This document shows positions 46,395-54,356 of a stretch of 64,000 nt of DNA, in pieces. The stretch's first letter is position 1. Each line of letters begins with the position of its first letter. The notes under the pieces are model-generated. The model was given only the letters and a program-made list of their open reading frames with translations, was not told where the DNA came from and made no database searches. The stretch lies in NCBI GenBank assembly GCA_046350655.1, contig JAXMAB010000005.1:124001-188000 (forward strand), written 5' to 3'. Origin of the DNA: JAEUHO01 sp046350655. GTDB lineage: Bacteria; Planctomycetota; PLA2; JAEUHO01. The position numbers and the translations under genes were made by a program.

Positions 46395-47254
46395 GCGCGC
46401 CCACGCCCGGCGACCGCGGCCCCGCGGCGGGCCGGTGGGCGGCCCTCGCGTTGCCGGCGCTCTGGGCGGCGCTGCTGCTCGCCCTCCCCCTCGTCGTGAT
46501 GGCGGTGATGAGCACGGGCTCGCGGCCGCCCCACGGCGGCGTGGCGTACGACGGGAGCCTCGAGGCGTGGCGCTGGCTCGGCGAGCGCGAGGACCTCGTC
46601 GCGCGGACGGCGTGGCGGTCGGCGCGCATCGCCGGCCTCGCGACGCTCTTCGCGGTGCTGCTCGCGACGCCGACGGCCTGGTGGATCGCGCGGGCGCCGC
46701 TGCGCCGGCGCGCGCTCCTGCTGCTCCTCGTCGTGGTGCCGTCGTGGACGTCGTTCCTGCTCCGGACGTACGCGTGGCGGATCCTGTTCCGCACCGAGGG
46801 CCCCGTGAACGAGCTGCTCGGGCTCGTCGGCCTCGACCCCGTGGCGTTCCTCAACACCGAGGGCGCCGTCGTCGTGGGCCTCGTGTACGGCTACCTGCCG
46901 TTCGCGGTGCTCCCGATCTACGTGGCCGTCGAGCGGCTCGACCGCGACCTCCTGCACGCCGCCCGCGACCTCGGCGCGGGGCCCGTGCGCACGTTCCTCT
47001 CGGTCGCGTTCCCGCTGACGCTCGCGGGGACCGTCGCGGGCGCCACGCTCGTGTTCGTGCCGGCGCTCGCGGCGTTCGTGACGCCCGCGCTCCTCGGCGG
47101 CGACGACACGTACATGATCGGCCAGCTGACGCAGGACCAGTTCATGAAGGCCCGCGACTGGCCGCTCGGCTCCGCGCTGGGCGCGGCGCTCGCCCTCGCG
47201 GCGCTGCTCGCGCTGCTGCCGGTCCTCGGCGCGCGGAGGGCCGCCCGTGCGTAA
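46391..47254 (+). CDS. potB: polyamine ABC transporter permease PotB
   Basis: The 287-residue product has six predicted transmembrane helices and the permease EAA loop (LLHAARDLGAGPVRTFLSVAFPL). PSWTSFLLRTYAWRILF and FVTPALLGGDDTYMIG are PotB/PotH signatures. It forms the membrane channel with PotC and couples to PotA through the EAA loop. ATG overlaps the potA stop; the end overlaps the potC start by 8 bp, so the three genes are translationally coupled. Confidence 0.92.
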   Translation: MSAPTPGDRGPAAGRWAALALPALWAALLLALPLVVMAVMSTGSRPPHGGVAYDGSLEAWRWLGEREDLVARTAWRSARIAGLATLFAVLLATPTAWWIARAPLRRRALLLLLVVVPSWTSFLLRTYAWRILFRTEGPVNELLGLVGLDPVAFLNTEGAVVVGLVYGYLPFAVLPIYVAVERLDRDLLHAARDLGAGPVRTFLSVAFPLTLAGTVAGATLVFVPALAAFVTPALLGGDDTYMIGQLTQDQFMKARDWPLGSALGAALALAALLALLPVLGARRAARA

Positions 47255-48050
47255 CGGCCGCTTCCTGTCCGCGACGGGGTGGGCCGTGGTGGTCTTCCTC
47301 TACGTCCCGGTCGTCGTGCTCGCGGTCTACTCGTTCAACGCGGGCGCGCGGGCCGCGCACTGGGACGGCTTCTCGACGGTGTGGTACGAGCGGCTGCTCA
47401 CGGCGGGCGACCGCGACGCCCGCGCCGCCAAGGCGCCGCTCCTGCTGTCGCTGCGGCTGGCCGCCGCGACGGCCGGCATCGCGGTCGTCCTCTCGGCCGC
47501 GACGGCCATCGGCCTGCGGCGCGCGGGCAAGGTCCTCTCGGCGGTGCTCGTCGGCCTGTGGTCGCTGCCCATCGTGCTGCCCGACGTCGTCCTCGGCGTC
47601 AGCCTCGCCGGCGCGTTCCACGCGCTCGGGCTCGAGCCCGGGTTCCTCCCGCTGCTCCTCGCGCACGCGACGATCGCCGCGTCCTTCGCGCTCGTGGTCG
47701 TCCGGTCGCGGCTCGCGACGCTCGACCCGACGCTCCTCGAGGCGGCCCGCGACCTCGGCGCGTCGCGGGCGCGCGCCACGTGGCACGTCGTCGTCCCCCA
47801 CCTCGCGCCGGCGCTCGTCGCCGCGGCGCTCCTCGCGTTCACGATCTCGTTCGACGACTTCATGGTGACGTTCTTCCTCCACAAGCCGATCGAGCCGACG
47901 CTGCCCGTCTGGGTCGCGGGGAAGGTCACGAAGAGCCCCACGACGCTGCTCAACGCGCTGGCCACCCTCTCGCTCGCCGCGACCTTCCTCCTGGCGTTCC
48001 TGGCGTTGCGGTCGGTCCGCGCCGGCACCCCCCAGCGCGGCGACGCCTAG
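47247..48050 (+). CDS. potC: polyamine ABC transporter permease PotC
   Basis: The 267-residue product has six transmembrane helices, an EAA loop (LLEAARDLGASRARATWHVVVP) and the PotC/PotI signature FTISFDDFMVTFFL. SFNAGARAAHWDGFSTVWYERLL near the start matches the first periplasmic loop of PotC. The GTG lies inside the end of potB. The TAG stop forms the base of an inverted repeat (48047-48134) that separates it from potD. Confidence 0.92.
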   Translation: MRNGRFLSATGWAVVVFLYVPVVVLAVYSFNAGARAAHWDGFSTVWYERLLTAGDRDARAAKAPLLLSLRLAAATAGIAVVLSAATAIGLRRAGKVLSAVLVGLWSLPIVLPDVVLGVSLAGAFHALGLEPGFLPLLLAHATIAASFALVVVRSRLATLDPTLLEAARDLGASRARATWHVVVPHLAPALVAAALLAFTISFDDFMVTFFLHKPIEPTLPVWVAGKVTKSPTTLLNALATLSLAATFLLAFLALRSVRAGTPQRGDA

Positions 48051-48134
48051 CCCGACCCAGGCACCAGGGGACGAGGCCGATGGGCATCGTTCAGCCCCTG
48101 TCGCGGCTCATCCCTCGTGAATGGACCGGGCTAG
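48047..48134 (+). other. structured intergenic element between potC and potD
   Basis: Nested inverted repeats: outer CTAGCCCG (48047-48054)/CGGGCTAG (48127-48134), middle CAGGGG (48065-48070)/CCCCTG (48095-48100), and inner CGAT/ATCG (48078-48089). It could stop or slow transcription, or protect the potABC message, ahead of the separate potD promoter. Confidence 0.5.
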
Positions 48135-48153
48135 CGAGCGGCCCGGCCCGCCG

Positions 48154-48159
48154 TAGGAT
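48154..48159 (+). promoter_or_regulatory. -10 box TAGGAT of potD
   Basis: Lies just after the structured element and 20 nt before the GTG of potD, with GGAGG in between. It suggests potD can be transcribed separately from potABC. Confidence 0.4.
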
Positions 48160-48179
48160 CGGGGCCCCGGAGGCCCCCC

Positions 48180-49244
48180 GTGCCCAACGCCCTCGCCCGC
48201 CTCGCCCGCCTCGTCCGCCCCTTCGCCCTCGTCGCGCTCGCGGCCCTCGCCGCGGGGACGCCCGCCCGCGCGGGCGGCGAGACGCTGCGGCTCGCGATCT
48301 GGACGAACTACATGCCCGACGACGTCCTCGCGGACTTCGAGAAGGCCGCCGGGTGCACCGTCGACACCGCGTGGAACTACAGCAGCAACGACGAGCTGCT
48401 CGCGCGCCTCGAGGGCAAGGCCACCGGCTTCGACCTCGCGGTCCCGAGCGACGTCATCCTCCCGGCGCTCATCGCCGGCGGGATGCTCGAGCCGATCGAC
48501 AAGGCCGCGCTCGCGAACGCCGCGCACGCCGACCCCGCGTTCGCGAAGCGCCAGGCGGACCCCGAGGGCAAGTGGACCGTCCCGTACACGTGGGGCACCG
48601 TCGGCATCGCGTGGCGGACCGACAAGGTGAAGACCGCGCCGGACTCGTGGAACGCCTTCGCCGACCCCGCGCTCGCGGGCGGCAACGGCTTCCTGCTCGA
48701 GGAGGCCCGCGACGTGGTGTCCGCGGCGCTGCTCGCCAACGGCAAGGACGTGAACGCGGTGGACGCGGCGTCGCTCGCGACCGCGAAGGCGACGCTCCTC
48801 GCGTGGCGCAAGGCCATCAAGGGCTTCACCGGCGAGACGAAGGACCACCTGCTGACGGGCGAGGCGTGGCTGCTGATGGCCTACAACGGCGACGTGGCGC
48901 AGGCCATGAAGGAGCAGCCGGGCAAGTTCGGGTTCACCGTGCCGAAGGAGGGCGGCATCCTCTGGATCGACAACTTCGTGATCCCGAAGGGCGCCCCGCA
49001 GAAGGCGCTCGCCCACAAGTTCATCGACTTCGTGCTCGACCCGAAGGTGGCCGCGCGCATCAGCGCGTCGATCCGCTACGCGCTGGCGAACAAGGACGTC
49101 GCCGAGCACCTGCCCGCCGACCTCAAGGCCGACGCCGTCATCTACGCGCCCGACGACGTGAAGGCGCGGCTCCACCAGTACAAGGACCTCGGCGCCGACC
49201 TCACGAAGGTCACCGACGTCCTGACCGAGGTGCGCGCGAAGTAG
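48180..49244 (+). CDS. potD: polyamine ABC transporter substrate-binding protein
   Basis: The 354-residue product has a signal peptide (FALVALAALAAGTPARAGG) and the periplasmic binding-protein fold of PotD: LRLAIWTNYMPDDVLADFEK, GFDLAVPSDVILPALIAGGML, VPYTWGTVGIAWRTDKV and the late EGGILWIDNFVIPKGA. The last is the ligand-pocket Trp/Asp region of PotD/PotF and supports polyamine binding. The GTG start has GGAGG 8 nt upstream. Being last and with its own promoter, it may be made in excess over the membrane proteins, as is usual for binding proteins. A hairpin follows the stop. Confidence 0.92.
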   Translation: MPNALARLARLVRPFALVALAALAAGTPARAGGETLRLAIWTNYMPDDVLADFEKAAGCTVDTAWNYSSNDELLARLEGKATGFDLAVPSDVILPALIAGGMLEPIDKAALANAAHADPAFAKRQADPEGKWTVPYTWGTVGIAWRTDKVKTAPDSWNAFADPALAGGNGFLLEEARDVVSAALLANGKDVNAVDAASLATAKATLLAWRKAIKGFTGETKDHLLTGEAWLLMAYNGDVAQAMKEQPGKFGFTVPKEGGILWIDNFVIPKGAPQKALAHKFIDFVLDPKVAARISASIRYALANKDVAEHLPADLKADAVIYAPDDVKARLHQYKDLGADLTKVTDVLTEVRAK

Positions 49245-49748
49245 CGGCTGCGCGCGCGGGGAGGTGAGGGGGCGAGATCCGGGGACTGCCGGGTTGCCTC
49301 GCCCCCTCGGTGGGTGGTGCCGTCCATGGGGGGATGGGAGCGACACCGTCCCGAGATCGTCGGGGCCCCGTCGTCGGGCCGAGGGCGCCCGGACGCGGGG
49401 CGCGTCAGGCGGCGGCGGGAGGGACCTCCACGTCGCGCGCGCCCGGGCACGCCGCCCGCGCGCGGACGCGCGACGACGGGCCGCCGACCGCCCCGGGACG
49501 GACCCCGTGCCGGGCGCGGACGACGGACGACAGGACGAGGATCGCAGGGAGCCGACGGGGTCCCGCGCAGCCGGACGAACGCTTCATGCCGAGGACCTCG
49601 TGGTCCCCGCACCCACCCGAGTCACCGCTCCTCGTCGTCCGGAACGGCGCGACGATGGAGTCGAATCCGGAGGACGCCGGACGTCGATCCGGCGCGCCGC
49701 GGCCGTGCGCCGCTTGGACGTCGCCTCGACCGTGGCTACGGGGTCCCC
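49245..49748. other. 504-bp gap between potD and ferredoxin, no convincing gene
   Basis: Contains the potD terminator hairpin (49266-49308), then GC-rich sequence with short hairpins such as CCGGA/TCCGG near 49664. A 60-codon frame on the minus strand (49405-49587) has a weak GAGG before its ATG but no recognisable product. TACGGG at 49737 is a possible -10 for the ferredoxin gene. Confidence 0.45.
49266..49308 (+). terminator. hairpin after potD
   Basis: An 11-bp perfect stem GAGGGGGCGAG/CTCGCCCCCTC with a 21-nt loop, 21 bp after the potD stop. Confidence 0.6.
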
Positions 49749-50081
49749 ATGCCCAATGTCACGTTCGTGAACGCCGGGAAGACCGTGCGCGTCGGCGCGC
49801 TGTCCAACCTCCGCCGCGTCGCCCTCGGCGCGGGCGTCCCCCTCTACAACGGCCTCGCGAAGCTCGCCAACTGCCGCGGCGCGGGCACGTGCGGCACCTG
49901 CCGCGTCCACGTCGAGCCGGCGGAAGGCCTCACGCCCCCGACGCTGCGCGAGAAGGCCCGCGGGTGCACGGGCCCCTACCGCCTCGCGTGCCAGGCGCAG
50001 GTCGCGTCCGAGAAACACGACCTCGTCGTCACGAAGATGGAGGGGTTCCTCGGCAAGGGCTCGCGGCCGCAGGGGGCGTAG
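49749..50081 (+). CDS. 2Fe-2S plant-type ferredoxin
   Basis: The 110-residue product has the plant-type ferredoxin fold with cluster ligands Cys42, Cys48 and Cys51 (NCRGAGTCGTCRV) and Cys81 (LACQAQV). FVNAGKTVRVGALSNLRRVAL is the N-terminal beta hairpin. It carries single electrons in the cytoplasm; no reductase or oxygenase partner gene is adjacent. The gap before Cys81 contains an extra cysteine (ARGCTGPYRLACQ) found in some bacterial and cyanobacterial relatives. It converges with the glycosylase gene; two copies of the dispersed element lie between. Confidence 0.9.
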   Translation: MPNVTFVNAGKTVRVGALSNLRRVALGAGVPLYNGLAKLANCRGAGTCGTCRVHVEPAEGLTPPTLREKARGCTGPYRLACQAQVASEKHDLVVTKMEGFLGKGSRPQGA

Positions 50082-50124
50082 CGGACCCGCCCGACGGAAG
50101 GCCGCAGGGCGGACGGCGATCCCC

Positions 50125-50144
50125 GGGACCGCGAGGCCCGGCGG
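50125..50144 (+). repeat. dispersed GC element after the ferredoxin gene
   Basis: GGGACCGCGAGGCCCGGCGG. With flanks it is one of a long near-identical pair with the copy at 8715. Confidence 0.7.
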
Positions 50145-50220
50145 CCGACGGCCCGGCAGCGGATCGGCCCGGCGAGCGCGCGAACGAGGCCATCGGATCG
50201 GACCGGCGGCGCACCCGCGC

Positions 50221-50267
50221 CGGGGCCCCGCCGGCGAACGGGCCTCGCGTCCCGGCGGACGGGGCCC
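50221..50267 (-). repeat. hairpin with reverse copy of the dispersed element in its loop
   Basis: GGGGCCCCGCCGG and CCCGGCGGACGGGGCCC pair (one bulge) around CGGGCCTCGCGT, the reverse complement of ACGCGAGGCCCG. It may terminate both convergent genes. Confidence 0.55.
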
Positions 50268-50292
50268 GCATCCCCGCGGGTCGCGCCGGCGT

Positions 50293-51207
50293 CTACCAGT
50301 CGACCGCGCTGCTGCCCGCGGCGGCCAGGGCCTCGTTGATCTCGCGGAGCGGGTTGATGCCCGTGAGGAACGCGCAGCGCGTGGGCTGCGAGGCGCCCTT
50401 CGGCGCGGCGTTCGGGTGGGCGCGGACGATCTGGCGGACCTGCGTGCCCCAGCGGTCGCCGGCGAGCGCCACCGCCTGCGAGGCGGCCAGCGTCTTCTCG
50501 GCCTCCTGGCCCCACGTGACGAGGACGAGCGGGCGGCCGGGGCGCTTCGCGAGGCCCGCGAGCAGCGCGTTCACGACGGGCTTCCAGAAGACGCGGTGGC
50601 CGCGGTCGCGGTACGCGTTCTGGCGGCTGTCCTCGGTCTTGCGCGGGATCGCGGGGTCGCGGCTCGTCGCGGTGAACGCGGCGTTGACGAAGAGCACGCC
50701 GCGGGTCTCCCAACGGTCCCAGGTGGCCGCGGGGGCCGAGAGGCCGAGGTCGCCGCGGTCGGCGACGACGGCGGCCCAGCCGGCCTCGTCGAGGTAGTCC
50801 TCGCGCTCGGGGCGGCGGAGGTGGGCGACGGCCTGGACGATCCGGCGCAGGCCGGTGGACGGCGGCTTCTCGACGGACCACGAGAGGAGGCCGCCCTCCT
50901 CGAAGCTGCGACCGGTGGCCTGCTCGACTTGGAGGTACGGGTCCTGGCCGACGACGACGACGCGGACGTCCTCGGGCGAGACGTGCTCGAAGGGGCGGAG
51001 CGCGTGGGCGCCGACGGGGGCGCCGGGCGGGAGCTTGCCCTTGCGACCGGGGTAGACGAACCGGCCGCCGTCGAGGAGGAGCTCCGCGTCCACCGAGGCC
51101 GCGTCGGGCGCGACGCCGGCGAAGAACGCCCGCCAGTCGAGCGGCAGGTCGTCGGTCCACCGCCCGAACGTGGCGGCGAGCTCGGCGCGGAGCGTCTTGA
51201 CGGGCAT
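50293..51207 (-). CDS. uracil-DNA glycosylase family protein, divergent
   Basis: The 304-residue product has VVVVGQDPYLQVEQATGRSFE, matching the family-1 water-activating loop GQDPYHGPGQAHGLAF with the catalytic Asp kept but the His after Tyr replaced by Leu. GVLFVNAAFTAT matches the LLLN-x2-LT segment, and RAHPNAAPKGAS replaces the usual HPSPLS loop. VLVTWGQEAEKTL precedes it. The family removes uracil or other damaged bases from DNA. The changed loop residues suggest altered specificity. It is longer than classical Ung (about 225 residues), with an N-terminal segment of about 75 residues. The ATG has a GGAGGG-like site nearby. Confidence 0.78.
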   Translation of the reverse strand: MPVKTLRAELAATFGRWTDDLPLDWRAFFAGVAPDAASVDAELLLDGGRFVYPGRKGKLPPGAPVGAHALRPFEHVSPEDVRVVVVGQDPYLQVEQATGRSFEEGGLLSWSVEKPPSTGLRRIVQAVAHLRRPEREDYLDEAGWAAVVADRGDLGLSAPAATWDRWETRGVLFVNAAFTATSRDPAIPRKTEDSRQNAYRDRGHRVFWKPVVNALLAGLAKRPGRPLVLVTWGQEAEKTLAASQAVALAGDRWGTQVRQIVRAHPNAAPKGASQPTRCAFLTGINPLREINEALAAAGSSAVDW

Positions 51208-51304
51208 GCGGCCCCTCCAGCGTCCCGAGCGGAAGGGTGCCCGTGGGTTCCGGCCGTTTCGAGGACGGCGAAGAGGGTACCGCGACTCTCGCGGAGGGCC
51301 GACG

Positions 51305-52267
51305 TCAGTCGCAGCGCTGGCGCGCGGCCCCCGGGTCGACCGGCCCCCCGCAATGCGGCCCCTGGGGCGCGGGTCCGGCCCGGAAGACCTTGCCGGGCAG
51401 ACGCCGCGAAAGCGCCGCTTCCACCGGCCTTCCCGCGGCGCGGAGCCCTTCGAGGTCGAGGCCCGACGCGACGCCGAGACCGTCGAGCAGGAAGACGAGG
51501 TCCTCGGTCGCGAGGTTGCCCGACGCGCCGGGCGCGTACGGGCAGCCGCCGAGGCCGCCGGCGCTCGTGTCGAACGCCGTGACCCCGTGGCGGAGGCCCT
51601 CGACGACGTTCACGAGGGCGGTCCCCCGGGTGTCGTGGAAGTGGAGGACGACCCGCTCGACCGGGACGTGGGGCAGCAACCCCTCGAGCACGGCCGCGAC
51701 GTCCGGGGGGGTGGCGGCGCCGATCGTGTCGGCGACGTCGAGTTCGTCGCAGCCGAGGTCGAAGAGGCGGCGGGCGACGTCCACGGCCTGCGTGGCCGGC
51801 GTCTTGCCCTCGTAGGGGCAGAAGAACGCCGTCGAGACGTACCCCCGGACGGCCACCCCCGCCCGCCGGGCCCGCTCGACCACCGGCCGGAACCGCGCGA
51901 GCGACCCCTCGACCGACGTGTTCACGTTGCGGTGGTTGAAGGTCTCGGTGGCGGCGGTGAAGACCGAGACCTTGCCGACCCCGGCCGCGAGCGCCGCGTC
52001 GAGGCCCCGCTCGTTCGGGACGAGGGCGCCCCAGACGACGCCCGCGGGCGCCGGCCCGAGCCGTCGGAAGACCTCGACCGCGTCGGCGAGCTGCGGGATG
52101 CGGTCCGGCCGCACGAAGGACGACACCTCGACGTCGCGGACGCCGGCGGCGACGAGGGCGCGGACGAACGCGACCTTCACGTCCGTCGGGACGGGGGTGG
52201 CCTCGTTCTGCAGCCCGTCGCGGGGGCCGACGTCGGTCACGCGGACGCGGGGAGGGAGGGCGCTCAC
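51305..52267 (-). CDS. hydroxymethylglutaryl-CoA lyase
   Basis: The 320-residue product has the HMG-CoA lyase motifs VTDVGPRDGLQNE (catalytic Arg), LHFHDTRGTALVNV (metal-binding His pair) and GGLGGCPYAPGASGN (catalytic Cys loop). It splits HMG-CoA into acetoacetate and acetyl-CoA, the last step of leucine breakdown. It lies 47 bp after the biotin carrier gene on the same strand, but a TAGACT box 7 nt before the GTG suggests it also has its own leaderless promoter. Corresponds to LiuE or MvaB of other bacteria. Confidence 0.93.
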   Translation of the reverse strand: MSALPPRVRVTDVGPRDGLQNEATPVPTDVKVAFVRALVAAGVRDVEVSSFVRPDRIPQLADAVEVFRRLGPAPAGVVWGALVPNERGLDAALAAGVGKVSVFTAATETFNHRNVNTSVEGSLARFRPVVERARRAGVAVRGYVSTAFFCPYEGKTPATQAVDVARRLFDLGCDELDVADTIGAATPPDVAAVLEGLLPHVPVERVVLHFHDTRGTALVNVVEGLRHGVTAFDTSAGGLGGCPYAPGASGNLATEDLVFLLDGLGVASGLDLEGLRAAGRPVEAALSRRLPGKVFRAGPAPQGPHCGGPVDPGAARQRCD

Positions 52268-52274
52268 CGGGCGG

Positions 52275-52280
52275 AGTCTA
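52275..52280 (-). promoter_or_regulatory. -10 box TAGACT of the HMG-CoA lyase gene, likely leaderless
   Basis: The minus strand reads TAGACTCCGCCCGGTG, with 7 nt between the box and the start codon. Confidence 0.4.
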
Positions 52281-52292
52281 CGACCTTCCCCC

Positions 52293-52310
52293 GGGACGCG
52301 AGGCCCGGCC
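52293..52310 (+). repeat. dispersed GC element upstream of the lyase promoter
   Basis: GGGACGCGAGGCCCGGCC, sitting directly between the biotin carrier stop and the lyase -10 box. Confidence 0.6.
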
Positions 52311-52314
52311 GCCG

Positions 52315-52830
52315 TCACGCGCGGAACGTCACGACGACCGCGCCGACCGCGACGCGGTCGCCGGCGACGGCCTTGACGGCCTCCACGACGACGGGGCGGT
52401 CCGCGCGCACGACGTACTCCATCTTCATCGCCTCGACCGCGAAGAGCGGCGCGCCCTTCTCGACGGCCGCCCCCGCGGCGACGTGCACCTTCGTGACGAG
52501 CCCGGTCATGGGGCTCACCGCGAACGGGTCGCTGCCGGGCCCGCCCTCGACCGCGTCGGCGCCGTCGGCGCGCGCGACCTCGTGGACGCGGCCGCCGATC
52601 GCGACGAGCCAGCGGTCGCCCGCGCGCGCGACCGTCGCGCGCACGCGCCGGCCGCCGACGTCGAGGAGCACCTCGCCGTCGCCGCCGCGGCGCACCGTCG
52701 CCTCGACGTGGGCGTCGTCGACGCGGCCGTGCAGCCGCGCGCCGGCGGGCCCCGCGTCGAGTTTCACGTCGACGCGGCGGACGGCGCCGCCGTCGGCCTT
52801 CCACTTGCCGTGCTGGCTGGGGCCGCTCAT
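52315..52830 (-). CDS. biotin carboxyl carrier subunit of an acyl-CoA carboxylase
   Basis: The 171-residue product ends in a biotinyl domain (about 100-171) with the biotin-lysine motif EAMKME and DPFAVSPMTGLVTKVHVAAGAAVEKG ahead of it. Residues 1-95 form a beta-rich lead domain. In Pseudomonas-type methylcrotonyl-CoA carboxylase this part is fused to the biotin carboxylase; here it is a separate gene whose ATG overlaps the carboxylase stop (ATGA). It shuttles CO2 between the carboxylase and the carboxyltransferase. Confidence 0.9.
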   Translation of the reverse strand: MSGPSQHGKWKADGGAVRRVDVKLDAGPAGARLHGRVDDAHVEATVRRGGDGEVLLDVGGRRVRATVARAGDRWLVAIGGRVHEVARADGADAVEGGPGSDPFAVSPMTGLVTKVHVAAGAAVEKGAPLFAVEAMKMEYVVRADRPVVVEAVKAVAGDRVAVGAVVVTFRA

Positions 52831-54356
52831 CGGTCGACGCCCTCCTCGAGCAGCCGGAAGCCGGCGAGGCCCGGCCACGGGTCGGCGGCCGCCGGGCCCG
52901 TGGCCCCCGCCGCGGGGCCCCCGCCCCGACGGTCCACGCCGAGCAGCTCGGCCGCGACCGCCGCGAGCACCGCGTCGGTGCCGTCGCCGTCGTCCGCGAC
53001 GAAGCCCTCGACGCGACCGTCGAGGAAGTCCGTCGAGAGCCGGGCGGCGCGGAAGTCGGGGTCGGCGAGCACGCGCCGGAGGAACGCGACGTTCGTGCGG
53101 ACGCCGAGCACCGCGGTCGTCGCGAGCGCGGCGTCGAGCCGCGCCAGCGCCGCGTCGCGCGTCTCGCCCGACGCGATGACCTTCATGAGGAGCGAGTCGT
53201 AGAAGGGCGGGACCTCGTCGCCGCCGACGAAGCCGCCGTCCACGCGGACGCCCGGCCCGACGGGCTCGACGAGCCGCCGGATCGTGCCCGAGGCGGGCAT
53301 GAACTGGTTCGCGGGGTCCTCGGCGCACACGCGCACCTCGACCGCGTGGCCCCGCGGCGTCCACGTGCCCTCGGGCGGCAGGGGCTCGCCCGCGGCGACG
53401 CGCAGCTGCCAGGCCACGAGGTCGACGCCGAAGACGGCCTCGGTCACGGGGTGCTCGACCTGCAGGCGGCGGTTCACCTCGAGGAAGAACGCGCGGCCCG
53501 CGGGGTCGACCAGGAACTCGACCGTGCCGGCGTTGCGGTAGCCGAGCGCCCGCGCGGCGTTGCGCGCGGCCTCGTGGAGCGTGCGGCGCGTCGCGTCGGA
53601 GAGGTTCGGCGCGGGCGCCTCCTCGACGACCTTCTGGTGGCGGCGCTGCACCGAGCAGTCGCGGTCGCCGATCACGCGGACCGCGCCGAACGCGTCGGCG
53701 AGGATCTGCACCTCGACGTGGCGCGCGGGGCGCACGAGCGCCTCGGCGTAGAGCCGCGCGTCGCCGAACGCGCCGCCGGCCTCGCGCCGCGCGCTCTCCG
53801 CCGCGGCGGCGAGGTCGTCGGCGCGCGCGACCACGCGGAGGCCGCGGCCGCCGCCGCCGCCGATGGCCTTCAGCAGCATCGGGAAGCCCGTCGCCTGCGC
53901 GGCGGCGCGCAGCGCGGCGTCGCCCTCGGCCAGCGCGCCGAGCGGGCCCGCGATCACGGGGACGCCGGCCGCGGCCACCTTGGCCTTCACCTCGAGCTTG
54001 TCGCTCGAGCCGTCGAGCACGGCGGCGGACGGGCCCACGAACACGAGGCCCGCGTCCTCGCACGCCTTCGCGAAGTCGTGCCGCTCGGAGAGGAACCCGT
54101 AGCCGGGGTGCACGGCCTGCGCGCCCGAGCGCTTCGCCGCCGCGACGACGGCCTCGACCGAGAGGTAGCTCTCGCGCGGCGGCGGCGGGCCCACGCGCTC
54201 GGCCGCGTCGGCCTCGCGCACGTGGCGCGCGTCGCGGTCGGCGTCGGAGTGGATCGCCACCGAGCGCAGGCCGAGCGCGCGCAGCGTGCGGATCACGCGG
54301 ACCGCGATCTCGCCGCGGTTCGCCACGAGGACGGTGCGGAACGGGAACGTCGTCAC
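52827..54356 (-). CDS. biotin carboxylase subunit (methylcrotonyl-CoA carboxylase alpha type)
   Basis: The 509-residue product has the three biotin carboxylase domains: TVLVANRGEIAVRVIRTLRALG (N-terminal), ATP-grasp with GGGGGRGLRVV and FLEVNRRLQVEHPVTE, and a C-terminal domain ending in FLDGRVEGFV. It carboxylates biotin with bicarbonate and ATP. It stops after the carboxylase domains, lacking the biotinyl domain found in fused LiuD. EVNRR replaces the more usual EMN-x-R. Its GTG overlaps the hydratase stop (GTGA). Context points to 3-methylcrotonyl-CoA as substrate, but geranyl- or propionyl-CoA cannot be excluded from sequence alone. Confidence 0.9.
   Translation of the reverse strand: MTTFPFRTVLVANRGEIAVRVIRTLRALGLRSVAIHSDADRDARHVREADAAERVGPPPPRESYLSVEAVVAAAKRSGAQAVHPGYGFLSERHDFAKACEDAGLVFVGPSAAVLDGSSDKLEVKAKVAAAGVPVIAGPLGALAEGDAALRAAAQATGFPMLLKAIGGGGGRGLRVVARADDLAAAAESARREAGGAFGDARLYAEALVRPARHVEVQILADAFGAVRVIGDRDCSVQRRHQKVVEEAPAPNLSDATRRTLHEAARNAARALGYRNAGTVEFLVDPAGRAFFLEVNRRLQVEHPVTEAVFGVDLVAWQLRVAAGEPLPPEGTWTPRGHAVEVRVCAEDPANQFMPASGTIRRLVEPVGPGVRVDGGFVGGDEVPPFYDSLLMKVIASGETRDAALARLDAALATTAVLGVRTNVAFLRRVLADPDFRAARLSTDFLDGRVEGFVADDGDGTDAVLAAVAAELLGVDRRGGGPAAGATGPAAADPWPGLAGFRLLEEGVDR

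Noticed and set aside
49405..49587. 60-codon minus-strand frame between potD and ferredoxin
   Set aside because: A weak GAGG and a basic N-terminus are not enough; the C-terminal half is ordinary GC-rich translation.
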